From positions 53,414-117,413 of the forward strand of contig CAJTVD010000001.1 of assembly GCA_910579495.1 (NCBI GenBank): 64,000 nucleotides of DNA, in the 5' to 3' direction. Below are positions 53,609-63,500 of the stretch, one piece after another. The notes under the pieces were generated by a model. The model did no database searches. It saw nothing but the letters and a program-made list of their open reading frames with translations, and was not told the origin of the DNA. Position numbers and translations under genes: made by a program. This DNA is from an uncultured Lachnospiraceae bacterium (GTDB lineage Bacteria > Bacillota > Clostridia > Lachnospirales > Lachnospiraceae). Position 1 is the stretch's first letter; every line of letters begins with the position of its first letter.

Positions 53609-53652
53609 GGGCAGAATCAATTCAACAGCCCCAGTCGAACTAACTCTGTCCC
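53609..53652 (-). terminator. Terminator-like hairpin upstream of the AAA tandem
   Basis: On the minus strand the arms from GGGACAGAG and to TTCTGCCC pair over about 18 positions as RNA (several G-U pairs, one bulged A) with a small loop, followed by TGTTTTGT. It lies in the 615-base gap 53459-54073, in which I see no convincing gene. Confidence 0.5.
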
Positions 53653-53980
53653 ATTGTATTATAAAAATATTTTTACCTGCGTTATCTTGCCAGCAAAGAC
53701 AAAACCCTGGGCCTTGCCCCTTTTGCATATTCAAATCCCAAAGCGAGATTTGCTATTTCCCGTAGTTTCTTTGTACATTTTATAATGTCTGCGGTAGCTG
53801 TCCTGAAACTCCCGCCTTTTGACATTTATCCTGCTGCCCATCCTCTTGTTTCCCCCATTTCATTCTCATTGGAAAACCACACTCCGGCAAACAATATAGT
53901 ATTATTTTAATATAGGCACATCCATTTTGCAAGGACGTTTACAGCACTTCGGCAATTTTACCGCTATCGCCAGCAGGCAA

Positions 53981-54034
53981 TAAAAACGGGACAGAACCTA
54001 TTTCAGCGTTTATAACCGAAATCAGCTCTATCCC
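53981..54034 (-). terminator. Terminator after sigK
   Basis: On the minus strand GGGATAGAGCTGATTTC pairs with GAAATAGGTTCTGTCCC, 16 of 17 positions including G-U pairs, followed by GTTTTTATT. It begins about 40 bases after the sigK stop. Confidence 0.8.
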
Positions 54035-54073
54035 ACAGCCCCGGTGTTCCTGTATCTACACTATTCTCTGTGC

Positions 54074-54709
54074 CTATCCCTGCTCAAACTTCTCCCGCAG
54101 TTTATTCAGCGCTTTCTTCTCAATCCTTGACACATAGCTCCGGGATATATGGAGCAGTTCGCCGATTTCCCTCTGGGTCACTTCCTTTTCTGTCAAAAGG
54201 CCATAACGCAGAAATATGATTTCGCGCTCCCTGTCTGTCAGCGCCTCGTCCAGGAGCTTTACCAGCTTTTTGGTGTTTTCGCAAAGCTCCATCTGGTCTG
54301 TAATATCGTCCTGCTCGTGCTCAATAATATCCAGAAGGTTGATCTCATTCCCTTCCTTATCCGTTCCAATTGGCTCAAACAGGGAGACTTCCCTTGAGCT
54401 TTTCTTTTTTGAGCGAAGCAGCATCAGCAGTTCATTGTCAATACATCTGGACGCATAGGTGCTCAGCTTCCCCTTTCCCGCGTCAAAGGAAGAAATTGCC
54501 TTGATTAACCCAATTGTCCCTATGGATATCAAATCCTCCATGTCTTCGTCCACATTCTGATACTTCTTGGCAATATGGGCCACCAGGCGGAGGTTTCTCT
54601 CTATGAGAATTTCCTTGGCCTTTACCGCCTCGTCGCCGTTTCCCTCTTGCAATACCTGTATATAATGGGCCTCCTCTGCTGCCGATAAAGGTTTTTGAAA
54701 AGTTTTCAA
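54074..54709 (-). CDS. sigK: Sporulation sigma factor SigK, no pro-sequence
   Basis: 211 residues. Begins KTFQKPLSAAEEAHYIQ, the mature SigK N terminus, and has region 2 (ERNLRLVAHIAKKY, DLISIGTIGLIKAISSFD) and region 4 (EVTQREIGELLHISRSYVSR). The start is TTG at 54709 with GGGGG 5 bases upstream; no earlier start exists in frame, so the inhibitory pro-peptide of Bacillus SigK is absent, as in some Clostridia. The gene is uninterrupted (no skin-type element). It follows hemW. Confidence 0.9.
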   Translation of the reverse strand: MKTFQKPLSAAEEAHYIQVLQEGNGDEAVKAKEILIERNLRLVAHIAKKYQNVDEDMEDLISIGTIGLIKAISSFDAGKGKLSTYASRCIDNELLMLLRSKKKSSREVSLFEPIGTDKEGNEINLLDIIEHEQDDITDQMELCENTKKLVKLLDEALTDREREIIFLRYGLLTEKEVTQREIGELLHISRSYVSRIEKKALNKLREKFEQG

Positions 54710-54733
54710 AGGGCGCCCCCAAAGTCGTTTTTA

Positions 54734-54763
54734 TTATTCTATGACTTCCAAAGCCCTGTGGTG
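54734..54763 (-). promoter_or_regulatory. sigK: Candidate mother-cell (sigma-K/sigma-E type) promoter of sigK
   Basis: CATAGAATA fits the -10 pattern CATAnnnTA, with AC (in CACC) 17 bases upstream as the -35. The start of transcription would be roughly 17-20 bases before the TTG start. Consensus from Bacillus. Confidence 0.4.
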
Positions 54764-54794
54764 CCTTTCCCAAAAAACTTAATTTGATTCTCTC

Positions 54795-55973
54795 TCAGGA
54801 GAGCAAAAACTCCGCCATCACATAATTACTCACATCCACCCCAAACTCCGTAAGGGCAATCCATTGGCTGTCCCCTTTTGGCCCTTCCTTCACCCTAAGC
54901 AGCCCCTTCTGGCAAAAATTCTCCACAATCCCCGGATAAACCTGGCCTATTTCCACGCCAAAGGTACGGAAAAACTCCTTACTGCTTACCCCTTGTGTAA
55001 GGCGCAGCCCGAGGAACATAAATTCCTCCATCTGCTCCTGCCTGGAAAGCCTTTGCACCTCTTCCTTTATGGGAATTCCGGCTCCCTCCTCCAGAAAGTT
55101 TTTCACATAGCCTTCCCTGTGGGGAATATTGCGGAATCTCACATTTTCAACCAGGGAAGCAGCGCCGATGCCAAAGCCTGCATAGTTTTTCCTTTGCCAG
55201 TAAGCCAGGTTATGCCTGCACTGAAAACCGGGAAGGGCGTAATTGGAAATCTCATACTGCCCATAGCCATACTTTGCCAGGAATTTTCCCGTTTCCCTGT
55301 ACATCCTTCTCTCTGTATCTTCCTCTAAAAGAACCGGCCTTTGGGCATGAAATGGGGTTCCCTCCTCAATGATCAGGCTATAAGCGGAGATATGCGCCGG
55401 GGGCGGGGAAAGGCGGGCCACCTGGCCTAAAGTATCCCGCCAGCTTTCCGGGCTCTGCCGGGGAATGGCAAGCATCAAATCCACATTAAGGTTCCGGAAG
55501 CCTGCCTCCACTGCCATCTGATAGGATTGGAAAAAGTCGGCGCTGTTATGGATTCTGCCAAGGGCTTCCAGTTCCCCGTCCTTCAGGGACTGGGCGCCAA
55601 GGCTGAGCCGGTTGATTCCCGCCTGCTGGTAAGATTTTAGCTTTTCCCAGGTAACCGTCCCGGGATTGGCTTCCAGGCTGGCCTCACAGTTTTCTGCCAG
55701 CCGGTAATGGGAGGATACGGCCTCCATGATCTCTTCCACCCATTTCCCAGGCAGCAGGGATGGTGTACCTCCGCCAAAGTAAACCGTATCTACCCTGTAT
55801 TCCCTGTAATTCCCACTCTCCTGCACAATTTCACGGATCAATGCCTCCACATAACGCCGGTAGTCCCCCTCCCCTGCGGGTGAGGACAGGAAATCGCAGT
55901 AGAGGCACTTTTTTACACAAAAGGGGATGTGGATGTAGATACTTAACTCTTTTTGCCCTGTGATATTCCCCAT
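54795..55973 (-). CDS. hemW: Heme chaperone HemW (radical SAM, formerly HemN-like)
   Basis: 392 residues. The radical SAM cluster motif is FCVKKCLYCDF (CxxxCxxC) at about residue 18, followed by YFGGGTPSLL and EANPGTVT. The heme-binding motif HNLAYW (HNxxYW) is present at about residue 258, which separates HemW from the true oxidase HemN. It starts 5 bases after the lepA stop, the standard lepA-hemW pair. Confidence 0.95.
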   Translation of the reverse strand: MGNITGQKELSIYIHIPFCVKKCLYCDFLSSPAGEGDYRRYVEALIREIVQESGNYREYRVDTVYFGGGTPSLLPGKWVEEIMEAVSSHYRLAENCEASLEANPGTVTWEKLKSYQQAGINRLSLGAQSLKDGELEALGRIHNSADFFQSYQMAVEAGFRNLNVDLMLAIPRQSPESWRDTLGQVARLSPPPAHISAYSLIIEEGTPFHAQRPVLLEEDTERRMYRETGKFLAKYGYGQYEISNYALPGFQCRHNLAYWQRKNYAGFGIGAASLVENVRFRNIPHREGYVKNFLEEGAGIPIKEEVQRLSRQEQMEEFMFLGLRLTQGVSSKEFFRTFGVEIGQVYPGIVENFCQKGLLRVKEGPKGDSQWIALTEFGVDVSNYVMAEFLLS

Positions 55974-55978
55974 AGCGG

Positions 55979-57793
<1,815 letters not shown>

Positions 57794-57916
57794 AGTGTCC
57801 TCCCGTTGACGCCCGGCATATAAATATCCCACCGGGGTTATCTTCCACGATTATCACGCCCAGCCAAAGCCTGTTCCCAAAAGGCCCTGGCATATTCTGT
57901 TATTTTAACATAAAAT

Positions 57917-59245
57917 CTATCCAAGCACAATGGCAAGGATATGGGCCAGAGGGTCGCAGGCATTCAGGATTTCCTCCACGGTATTGTTCTGGGCTCCCAG
58001 CTCAATAAGCATACTGCGGGGCCGCAGGTGCATGTTGTACCGGTAGGCTTTCAGGTATACCTTCCTTGCAATCCCCGGATAATATTCATTGGCCGCCACC
58101 TGGGCCTGGAAGGAAAAAGCCAGGTTTTCCTGTATATAAGGATTTTCCAGATAATCAATATCGCCGCTTTTGCGCCCATAGCTTAAACCGTTGAAAAACA
58201 TAAACCTGGCGGTGGGACGCCCCTGGAGGTCCATCACCAGCTTCCTGTCCCCTGCCACCGCATCCCGGTGCAGGTCAATCACCACTTCAATGGAAGGGTT
58301 TTGTTCCAGAATCTCCATCAGGGCAGGAAGGGACTTATTATAGGCATCATCCCTTTCGCTGTCGTATTCCCCTGTATGGTGGAGCACCCGGAAGCCGTAC
58401 TGGTCCTGCAAAAGCCGGGCCAGCTTTTCCCCCGCCCCCAGGATTGTGGTGGATGGGTCCCCGGGAACAGAATCCACGAAATCCTCCCGGGAATGGGTAT
58501 GGTAGATCAGGATCTGGGGGCCTTCCGATTCTTTGTTGACCGATAGATCCTGGTACAGAAGCTGCCCCAGCCCCACATATTCTTCCTTTAAATTGGTAGA
58601 TTTATCCACTGCATAAAAATTAGAGATAAAAGCCTGGTAATCCCAGCCCTGTGACCAGTCGTAGGAATAAGCGGGATAAGCCGCTGCCTGGAAACCGCCG
58701 CTGCCTTCCGTCTCCGGCACCTCCTGGGGAGGCGGGGTTTCCTCCGCTATCTGCTCCGGCGCTTCTTCTTCCGTCTGATTATGTACACCGTTTTCCCTTT
58801 CCATCTCCTCCAGCACGCTGTTTTCTATATGAAGGGCATCCTCCCCATAATCCAGGCTATCCTCATCAATATTTTTCACATCCTCATCCGTCCCCTCCTG
58901 CCGCCCGATCAGCTCCGCCATCAGCCCGTCCTCACTGCCCGGATCTTCCTGGCTGTGGGTGAGGGCATAGCCATATAACGGAAACTGCCAAAGCAGGAGC
59001 CTATCTGCCTGGAAAAAAGTCTCCTTTACCCCTTCCCCCTCTTCCAGATATCTGGGAACCTGAAAAAAATGCCTCTCCATCTGGCGGCTGAAAAAGCTTC
59101 CCGCCCGGTTTAGCCAGCTATTTTCTTTTCTGTCCCCGGAATTTTTGTTTTCGGCAAATTGAAAAAAGCCGACAGCCGCGCATATCAGCAGCAAGGCCAT
59201 AATGCCGCGCTTTTTACTGTTTTTATTCCATTTTAATCCTGTCAC
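57917..59245 (-). CDS. spoIIP: Stage II sporulation protein P
   Basis: 442 residues with an N-terminal membrane segment (IMALLLICAAVGFFQF), a long acidic, proline-containing linker and the SpoIIP amidase/endopeptidase domain: ILIYHTHSREDF, VVIDLHRDAV, YYPGIARKVY and MLIELGAQNNT. It degrades septal peptidoglycan during engulfment with SpoIID and SpoIIM. GTG at 59245 is 8 bases after GGGG; a GTG at 59254 is also possible. A CATATACT box at 59266-59273 might be a sigma-E -10, but lies very close. Confidence 0.92.
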   Translation of the reverse strand: MTGLKWNKNSKKRGIMALLLICAAVGFFQFAENKNSGDRKENSWLNRAGSFFSRQMERHFFQVPRYLEEGEGVKETFFQADRLLLWQFPLYGYALTHSQEDPGSEDGLMAELIGRQEGTDEDVKNIDEDSLDYGEDALHIENSVLEEMERENGVHNQTEEEAPEQIAEETPPPQEVPETEGSGGFQAAAYPAYSYDWSQGWDYQAFISNFYAVDKSTNLKEEYVGLGQLLYQDLSVNKESEGPQILIYHTHSREDFVDSVPGDPSTTILGAGEKLARLLQDQYGFRVLHHTGEYDSERDDAYNKSLPALMEILEQNPSIEVVIDLHRDAVAGDRKLVMDLQGRPTARFMFFNGLSYGRKSGDIDYLENPYIQENLAFSFQAQVAANEYYPGIARKVYLKAYRYNMHLRPRSMLIELGAQNNTVEEILNACDPLAHILAIVLG

Positions 59246-59372
59246 CTTAAGCACCCCACTGGAAAAGTATATGCTTATCCTGGGACATTCATTCTAATGG
59301 CGGAATAAGGCCGGCCTTAAAAAGCCCCCGGAAAAAGATCTCAGTAAAACCGGCGTATTCCATATTTTATTT

Positions 59373-60293
59373 TCACAAATCCGGGCTGATTTCAAAAGCG
59401 CCGTTTAAGGCATTGCAGATAATATGGCTGATCTGCTTAATCTCATAATCCACATCCTTGCCTGTGACGTACATGTTATAAAGCTCCCCAAGCCCCGAGA
59501 GCAGTTCGTCCTGGATATCCAGGGGCTCCTCCCCGCTAAGGCGCATCATTTTTTCAAAAGCATCGCTTACAATGGTAGCCGCGTCCACCACCGTGGGGAC
59601 ACCTATGGCAATCACCGGCACCCCCAGGGCCTCCCGGGTAATGGCATTCCTGTGATTCCCTACCCCGGAGCCTGGGTGGATCCCCGTATTGGTCACCTGG
59701 ATCGTCCGGTTCAGCCGCCTGGTGGAACGGGCCGCCAGGGCATCTATCACCACTACCACATCCGGCTTCGTGCGCTCCACCACGCCTTTAATGATTTCCT
59801 GGGATTCCATGCCTGTCTTCGCCATCACCCCCGGGGTAAGGGCGCTGACCATATGGACCTTGTTTTTATTAAAAGCCGCCTTGCCATACTCCTTCATCAT
59901 ATGCCTGGTGATAGTGATATTGTCCGCCACATTGGGCCCTAAGGCATCCGCCGTCACATCCCTGTTCCCAAGCCCCACTACCAGCACGGAAAGCTCCTTT
60001 TCTATGCCGGGGATAATCTTCTTAAGCTGCCCGGCAAGCTCCCGGGAAATTTCCTCATGGTAATCCTCGTCGGGAAGAACCATGGCGGGCGCTTCCAGGG
60101 TAATATATGTGCCTATGGGTTTTCCCATTGCCTTAGAGCCGTTCATGGTCTCAATCACCACGGTAGTGATCCTCAGCTCGCTTTCCTCCCGGTATTCCTC
60201 CTCTACGGAAACGCCCCTGCAGTCTTTGGCATTTTCCTCCATATTCTCCCGGACCTCAAGGGCCAGGTCCGTCCTCACCTTAATACCGCTCAT
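59373..60293 (-). CDS. gpr: Germination (spore) protease Gpr
   Basis: 306 residues with the N-terminal pro-region VRTDLALEVRE, and the core VVGLGNRDVTADALGPNV, VSALTPGVMAKTGMES and VDALAARSTRRLN. Gpr is an aspartate-type protease that degrades small acid-soluble spore proteins at germination. GGAGG lies 4 bases before the ATG. It diverges from rpsT and precedes spoIIP, the usual order. I could not find a convincing forespore promoter. Confidence 0.96.
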   Translation of the reverse strand: MSGIKVRTDLALEVRENMEENAKDCRGVSVEEEYREESELRITTVVIETMNGSKAMGKPIGTYITLEAPAMVLPDEDYHEEISRELAGQLKKIIPGIEKELSVLVVGLGNRDVTADALGPNVADNITITRHMMKEYGKAAFNKNKVHMVSALTPGVMAKTGMESQEIIKGVVERTKPDVVVVIDALAARSTRRLNRTIQVTNTGIHPGSGVGNHRNAITREALGVPVIAIGVPTVVDAATIVSDAFEKMMRLSGEEPLDIQDELLSGLGELYNMYVTGKDVDYEIKQISHIICNALNGAFEISPDL

Positions 60294-60365
60294 AATTCCT
60301 CCGTACCAAATTTATTTGTGGTTTACTGATATTACAGTATTTTCAGAATATTCTTCAATTATGTA

Positions 60366-60394
60366 TTGACAGATGTCCATTTTATGGCTAAAAT
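60366..60394 (+). promoter_or_regulatory. rpsT: Sigma-A promoter of rpsT
   Basis: A perfect TTGACA (60366-60371), 17-base spacer and TAAAAT (60389-60394) on the plus strand, giving a leader of about 85 bases. A 10-base palindrome AGAATATTCT sits just upstream (60345-60354). Confidence 0.9.
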
Positions 60395-60485
60395 AATATG
60401 CGTGTGTTTACATTAAGACGTCCGTGTCTCCGGCTTTAATGGAACATCTCAAATAACTGATGATTTTGAAGAGGAGGTGTACATC

Positions 60486-60749
60486 GTGGCTAATATTAAG
60501 TCTGCAAAGAAGAGAATTTTAGTAAACCAAACCAGAGCTGCAAGAAATAAAGCAATTAAGTCTGGCGTTAAGACCGCAAGCAAGAAGGTAATTGCCGCTA
60601 TTGAGGCGAATGATAAAGACGCGGCTGTGAAAGCGTTAACTGCTGCTACGGCTGCTATCAGCAAAGCTCAGACCAAAGGCGTTTATCATAAAAATACGGC
60701 TTCCAGAAAAGTGTCCCGTTTGGCTCTTGCCGTAAATAAAATGGCATAA
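60486..60749 (+). CDS. rpsT: Small ribosomal subunit protein S20
   Basis: 87 residues, very basic and alanine rich, with ANIKSAKKRILVNQT at the N terminus and VYHKNTASRKVSRLA at the C terminus, which are S20 signatures. The start is GTG at 60486 with GGAGG 8 bases upstream (a GTG at 60477 overlaps the ribosome site). It is the only plus-strand gene in the window and is monocistronic, with its own promoter and terminator. Confidence 0.97.
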   Translation: MANIKSAKKRILVNQTRAARNKAIKSGVKTASKKVIAAIEANDKDAAVKALTAATAAISKAQTKGVYHKNTASRKVSRLALAVNKMA

Positions 60750-60760
60750 TTATTGTAATT

Positions 60761-60799
60761 AAAAACCAGCCCCTGTGATTTAAGCGGGCTGGTTTTTTT
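60761..60799. terminator. Bidirectional terminator between rpsT and the pdaA-like gene
   Basis: AACCAGCCC and GGGCTGGTT form a 9 base pair stem around a 13-base loop. On the plus strand it is followed by TTTTTTT, on the minus strand by TTTTT, so it can serve both converging genes. Confidence 0.92.
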
Positions 60800-60808
60800 G
60801 CATCAAAT

Positions 60809-61786
60809 TTACTTTCCTGTTAATTCCGAAAGAGGCTTGAAGGTATACCCCATTTCCTCCCATTTGGTAAGCAGTTCATCTAAAATTTCCCCGTTGGTCT
60901 GGGAGGTATTATGGAGCAGGACAACCGCTCCCGGATGAATACGCCTGGTAAGCTTTTCTATCGACTCCTCACGGCCGGGCTGCTTGTCCTGTATCCAGTC
61001 CACATGGGCAAGGCTCCAGAAAATCGTGGAATATCCCAGTTCCTGGGCCATCCTCAGATTGGCTTCATTGCATTTTCCCTGGGGCGGGCGGTAATACATG
61101 GCCAGGTCCGTACCTGTGATTTCATGGAAAAGCGTTGCCACATCCTCCATTTCCTTCCTGAAAGCCTCCTTATCTGAAATAGAGGGCATATCCAGATGAT
61201 GGTAAGTGTGGTTGCCTACCGTATGCCCCTCCGCTATCATGCGCCTGGCCAGGTCAGGCGCGGACTCCAGGTAATGCCCCACCACAAAAAAAGTTGCCGG
61301 TGCATGGTGCTTTTTCAGTGCCTCCAGGATAGGCTCTGTGTTGCCATTTTCATAGCCACAGTCAAAGGTAAGGTAAATAGCCTTTTCCTCCGGGCTGCCT
61401 ACATAGTAAGCGTCATATGCTTTCAGGTCCTCTGCCGGGGCATTCCCTGTAGGCTGGCTTCCTTCCTGGCCAAACCCAAGCCCCCAGTCTTCAGAGGCAA
61501 GGACCAGCCCCTTTGCCGGCTGCTTTTGGGGGTCCGGCTCCTCCTGGGGCTGCAAAGCCTCTGCCAGCCCTGCTCCCTGTGCCTGCCCTTTCAGCCAGTT
61601 CCGGATTCCCAGGGGGCGCAGAGAATTTTCCTCCCTTAAGGGCTTGCTGCCCAAGGCCAGGACCTCCTCATCCTCCTGCTTCTTTTCTTCCCCCTCTGTC
61701 CCATTTCCCCTGTTGCCACATGCTGTTAAAAGCATTGCCGCCGCTATTCCAAAAAGAACTACAATTCTTCCTGCTCTGTGCCACAT
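60809..61786 (-). CDS. PdaA-like polysaccharide deacetylase, lipoprotein
   Basis: 325 residues from ATG at 61786 with GGAGGG 8 bases upstream. A lipoprotein signal ends in LLTACGN (Cys23). A linker of about 90 residues follows, then a CE4 domain close to PdaA: YLTFDCGYENGNTEPIL, HTVGNHTYHH, YYRPPQGK and VVLLHN. PdaA makes muramic delta-lactam in spore cortex. The TFDCGYENG pattern (TFDNGYENG in Bacillus) supports that subgroup; the lipid anchor is notable. It converges on rpsT. Confidence 0.85.
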   Translation of the reverse strand: MWHRAGRIVVLFGIAAAMLLTACGNRGNGTEGEEKKQEDEEVLALGSKPLREENSLRPLGIRNWLKGQAQGAGLAEALQPQEEPDPQKQPAKGLVLASEDWGLGFGQEGSQPTGNAPAEDLKAYDAYYVGSPEEKAIYLTFDCGYENGNTEPILEALKKHHAPATFFVVGHYLESAPDLARRMIAEGHTVGNHTYHHLDMPSISDKEAFRKEMEDVATLFHEITGTDLAMYYRPPQGKCNEANLRMAQELGYSTIFWSLAHVDWIQDKQPGREESIEKLTRRIHPGAVVLLHNTSQTNGEILDELLTKWEEMGYTFKPLSELTGK

Positions 61787-61873
61787 ATAAAATTCCCTCC
61801 GCAATTTGATTATCATAGATATTATAACTCATTTTTGCATCAAAATTGCATCCTTTCGGGAGTTATAGTGAAA

Positions 61874-62743
61874 TTATTCATTTCCTTGGCACAACTGGCA
61901 TCCGGCAGGGGTTGTGGCGCATCCCCCCAGGGCAGTCTCCCGCAGTTCTGCAGGGAGACGTCTTCCCACAGCATACATGGCCGCCATCATCTCGTCCAGG
62001 GGAATCCTCTGGGGGATTCCCGCAAGGGAGATTTCCGCTGCTGCCAGGGCATTGGCAACCCCTGCGGCATTGCGGTTCTGGCAGGGGTACTCAACCAGGC
62101 CGCCTACCGGGTCGCACACCAGTCCCAGCATGTTCATCAGCACCGTGGATGCGGCGTCCAGGCACTGGCCCGGCTCCCCGCCCATCATCTCCACAGAAGC
62201 TGACGCTGCCATGGCGGAAGCCACCCCAATCTCCGCCTGGCAGCCGCCTACAGCCCCCGCCACAGTGGCGTTGCGCATGGCTAAATAACCAATGGCCCCG
62301 GCGTTAAACAGGGCGGCAATTACTTTTTCATCCGGCACCTGGTATTCTTCCTGCAAAGCCAGCAAAAGCCCCGGAACCACGCCGGACGAGCCTGCGGTAG
62401 GTGCCGCCACGATCAGCCCCATGGAAGCGTTCACTTCCAGCACGCCCATGGCATACATCACCGCCCTGCTAAATACCGGCCCCCCGACCGTCTTTCCCTG
62501 CCTCCTTTGGCGGCTGAGCTTTTCCGCCTCTCCCCCGATTAAGCCGCCCATGGATTTTCTGGGGTTTTCCACTGCCGCCAGGGCGGAGTTTCTCATAATA
62601 TCCAATACCTGCCCCATGCGGCGCTGCACCTGCTCCAAAGTGGTTTCCCCCAGGGTACACTCCCGCCTTTTCATAACCTCTGAAATTGCCATATGGTTCT
62701 CATGGCATAATCCCAGCAGTTCCTTTGCGCTTTTAAAATCCAT
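61874..62743 (-). CDS. sdaAA: L-serine dehydratase, alpha subunit (iron-sulfur)
   Basis: 289 residues of the iron-sulfur L-serine dehydratase alpha chain, which deaminates serine to pyruvate. Seen: GLIVAAPTAGSSGVVPG, GAIGYLAMRNATVAGAVGGCQ, CDPVGGLVEYPCQNRNA, and cysteines at the C terminus (GGCATTPAGCQLC) that fit cluster binding. GGAGGAGAG precedes the ATG. It follows the beta subunit gene by 66 bases. Confidence 0.95.
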   Translation of the reverse strand: MDFKSAKELLGLCHENHMAISEVMKRRECTLGETTLEQVQRRMGQVLDIMRNSALAAVENPRKSMGGLIGGEAEKLSRQRRQGKTVGGPVFSRAVMYAMGVLEVNASMGLIVAAPTAGSSGVVPGLLLALQEEYQVPDEKVIAALFNAGAIGYLAMRNATVAGAVGGCQAEIGVASAMAASASVEMMGGEPGQCLDAASTVLMNMLGLVCDPVGGLVEYPCQNRNAAGVANALAAAEISLAGIPQRIPLDEMMAAMYAVGRRLPAELRETALGGCATTPAGCQLCQGNE

Positions 62744-62809
62744 TCCCTACTCTCCTCCTGACATCCTTCCGTCCCCGCTCCCATGATATATACGTATATA
62801 CATCAGCGG

Positions 62810-63472
62810 TTAAACGATCATCACATCATGCACATAGGTGTTTTCCTGAAGTTCTTTCATGATGTTCTCCGGCAAATGGCCGTCTGATTCTACTATGGTA
62901 TAAGCCGTATGGCCTTTTTCCTCCCGGAAAACCCTCATAAACGCAATATTTACATTGTGGCTGCTTAAACATTTGGTGATGTGGGCAGCCACCCCCGGCT
63001 TGTCCTGGTGGATCACAATAACTGCGCTGTACTCCCCTGTGAAATCCACCGCCACCTGGTTGATCCGCACAATCCGTACCTTTCCGCCGCCCAGGGACTC
63101 CCCGCGTACAGTCATTACCCGATGGTCTGTCCCCGTCATACAGATGTCTACCGTATTGGGATGGATCTCTGTTTCCCTTTCATCTGTTTGGAAGGAAAAC
63201 GCCAGCCCCCGGCTTTGGGCAATCTGGAAGGAATCCCTGATCCTGGTATCGTCTGTGGAAAAACCCATAATCCCTCCCAAAAGCGCCCGGTCAGTACCAT
63301 GCCCCCGGTAAGTTTTGGCAAAGGAGCCGTAGAGCACAAATTCCACACTTTTTACAGGGCTCCCCAACATTTTTCCAGCCAGGGAGGCAATCACGCAGGC
63401 CCCGGCGGTATGGGAGCTGGAGGGCCCGATCATATTTGGCCCCAGCACATCAAAAACACTTATAAATGACAT
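62810..63472 (-). CDS. sdaAB: L-serine dehydratase, beta subunit (iron-sulfur)
   Basis: 220 residues. The N-terminal part has FDVLGPNMIGPSSSHTAGAC, the serine-binding signature of the beta chain. The C-terminal ACT domain (VIHQDKPGVAAHITKCLSSH) is typical. AGGAGA precedes the ATG. It forms the enzyme with the sdaAA product, downstream. Confidence 0.95.
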   Translation of the reverse strand: MSFISVFDVLGPNMIGPSSSHTAGACVIASLAGKMLGSPVKSVEFVLYGSFAKTYRGHGTDRALLGGIMGFSTDDTRIRDSFQIAQSRGLAFSFQTDERETEIHPNTVDICMTGTDHRVMTVRGESLGGGKVRIVRINQVAVDFTGEYSAVIVIHQDKPGVAAHITKCLSSHNVNIAFMRVFREEKGHTAYTIVESDGHLPENIMKELQENTYVHDVMIV

Positions 63473-63500
63473 TTTTTCATCTCCTGTTCCATTCCCGCAG

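Noticed and set aside
53522..53734. 70-codon minus-strand open frame in the gap before the AAA tandem
   Set aside because: No ribosome site, unusual composition, and it contains a long RNA hairpin and the candidate AAA promoter.
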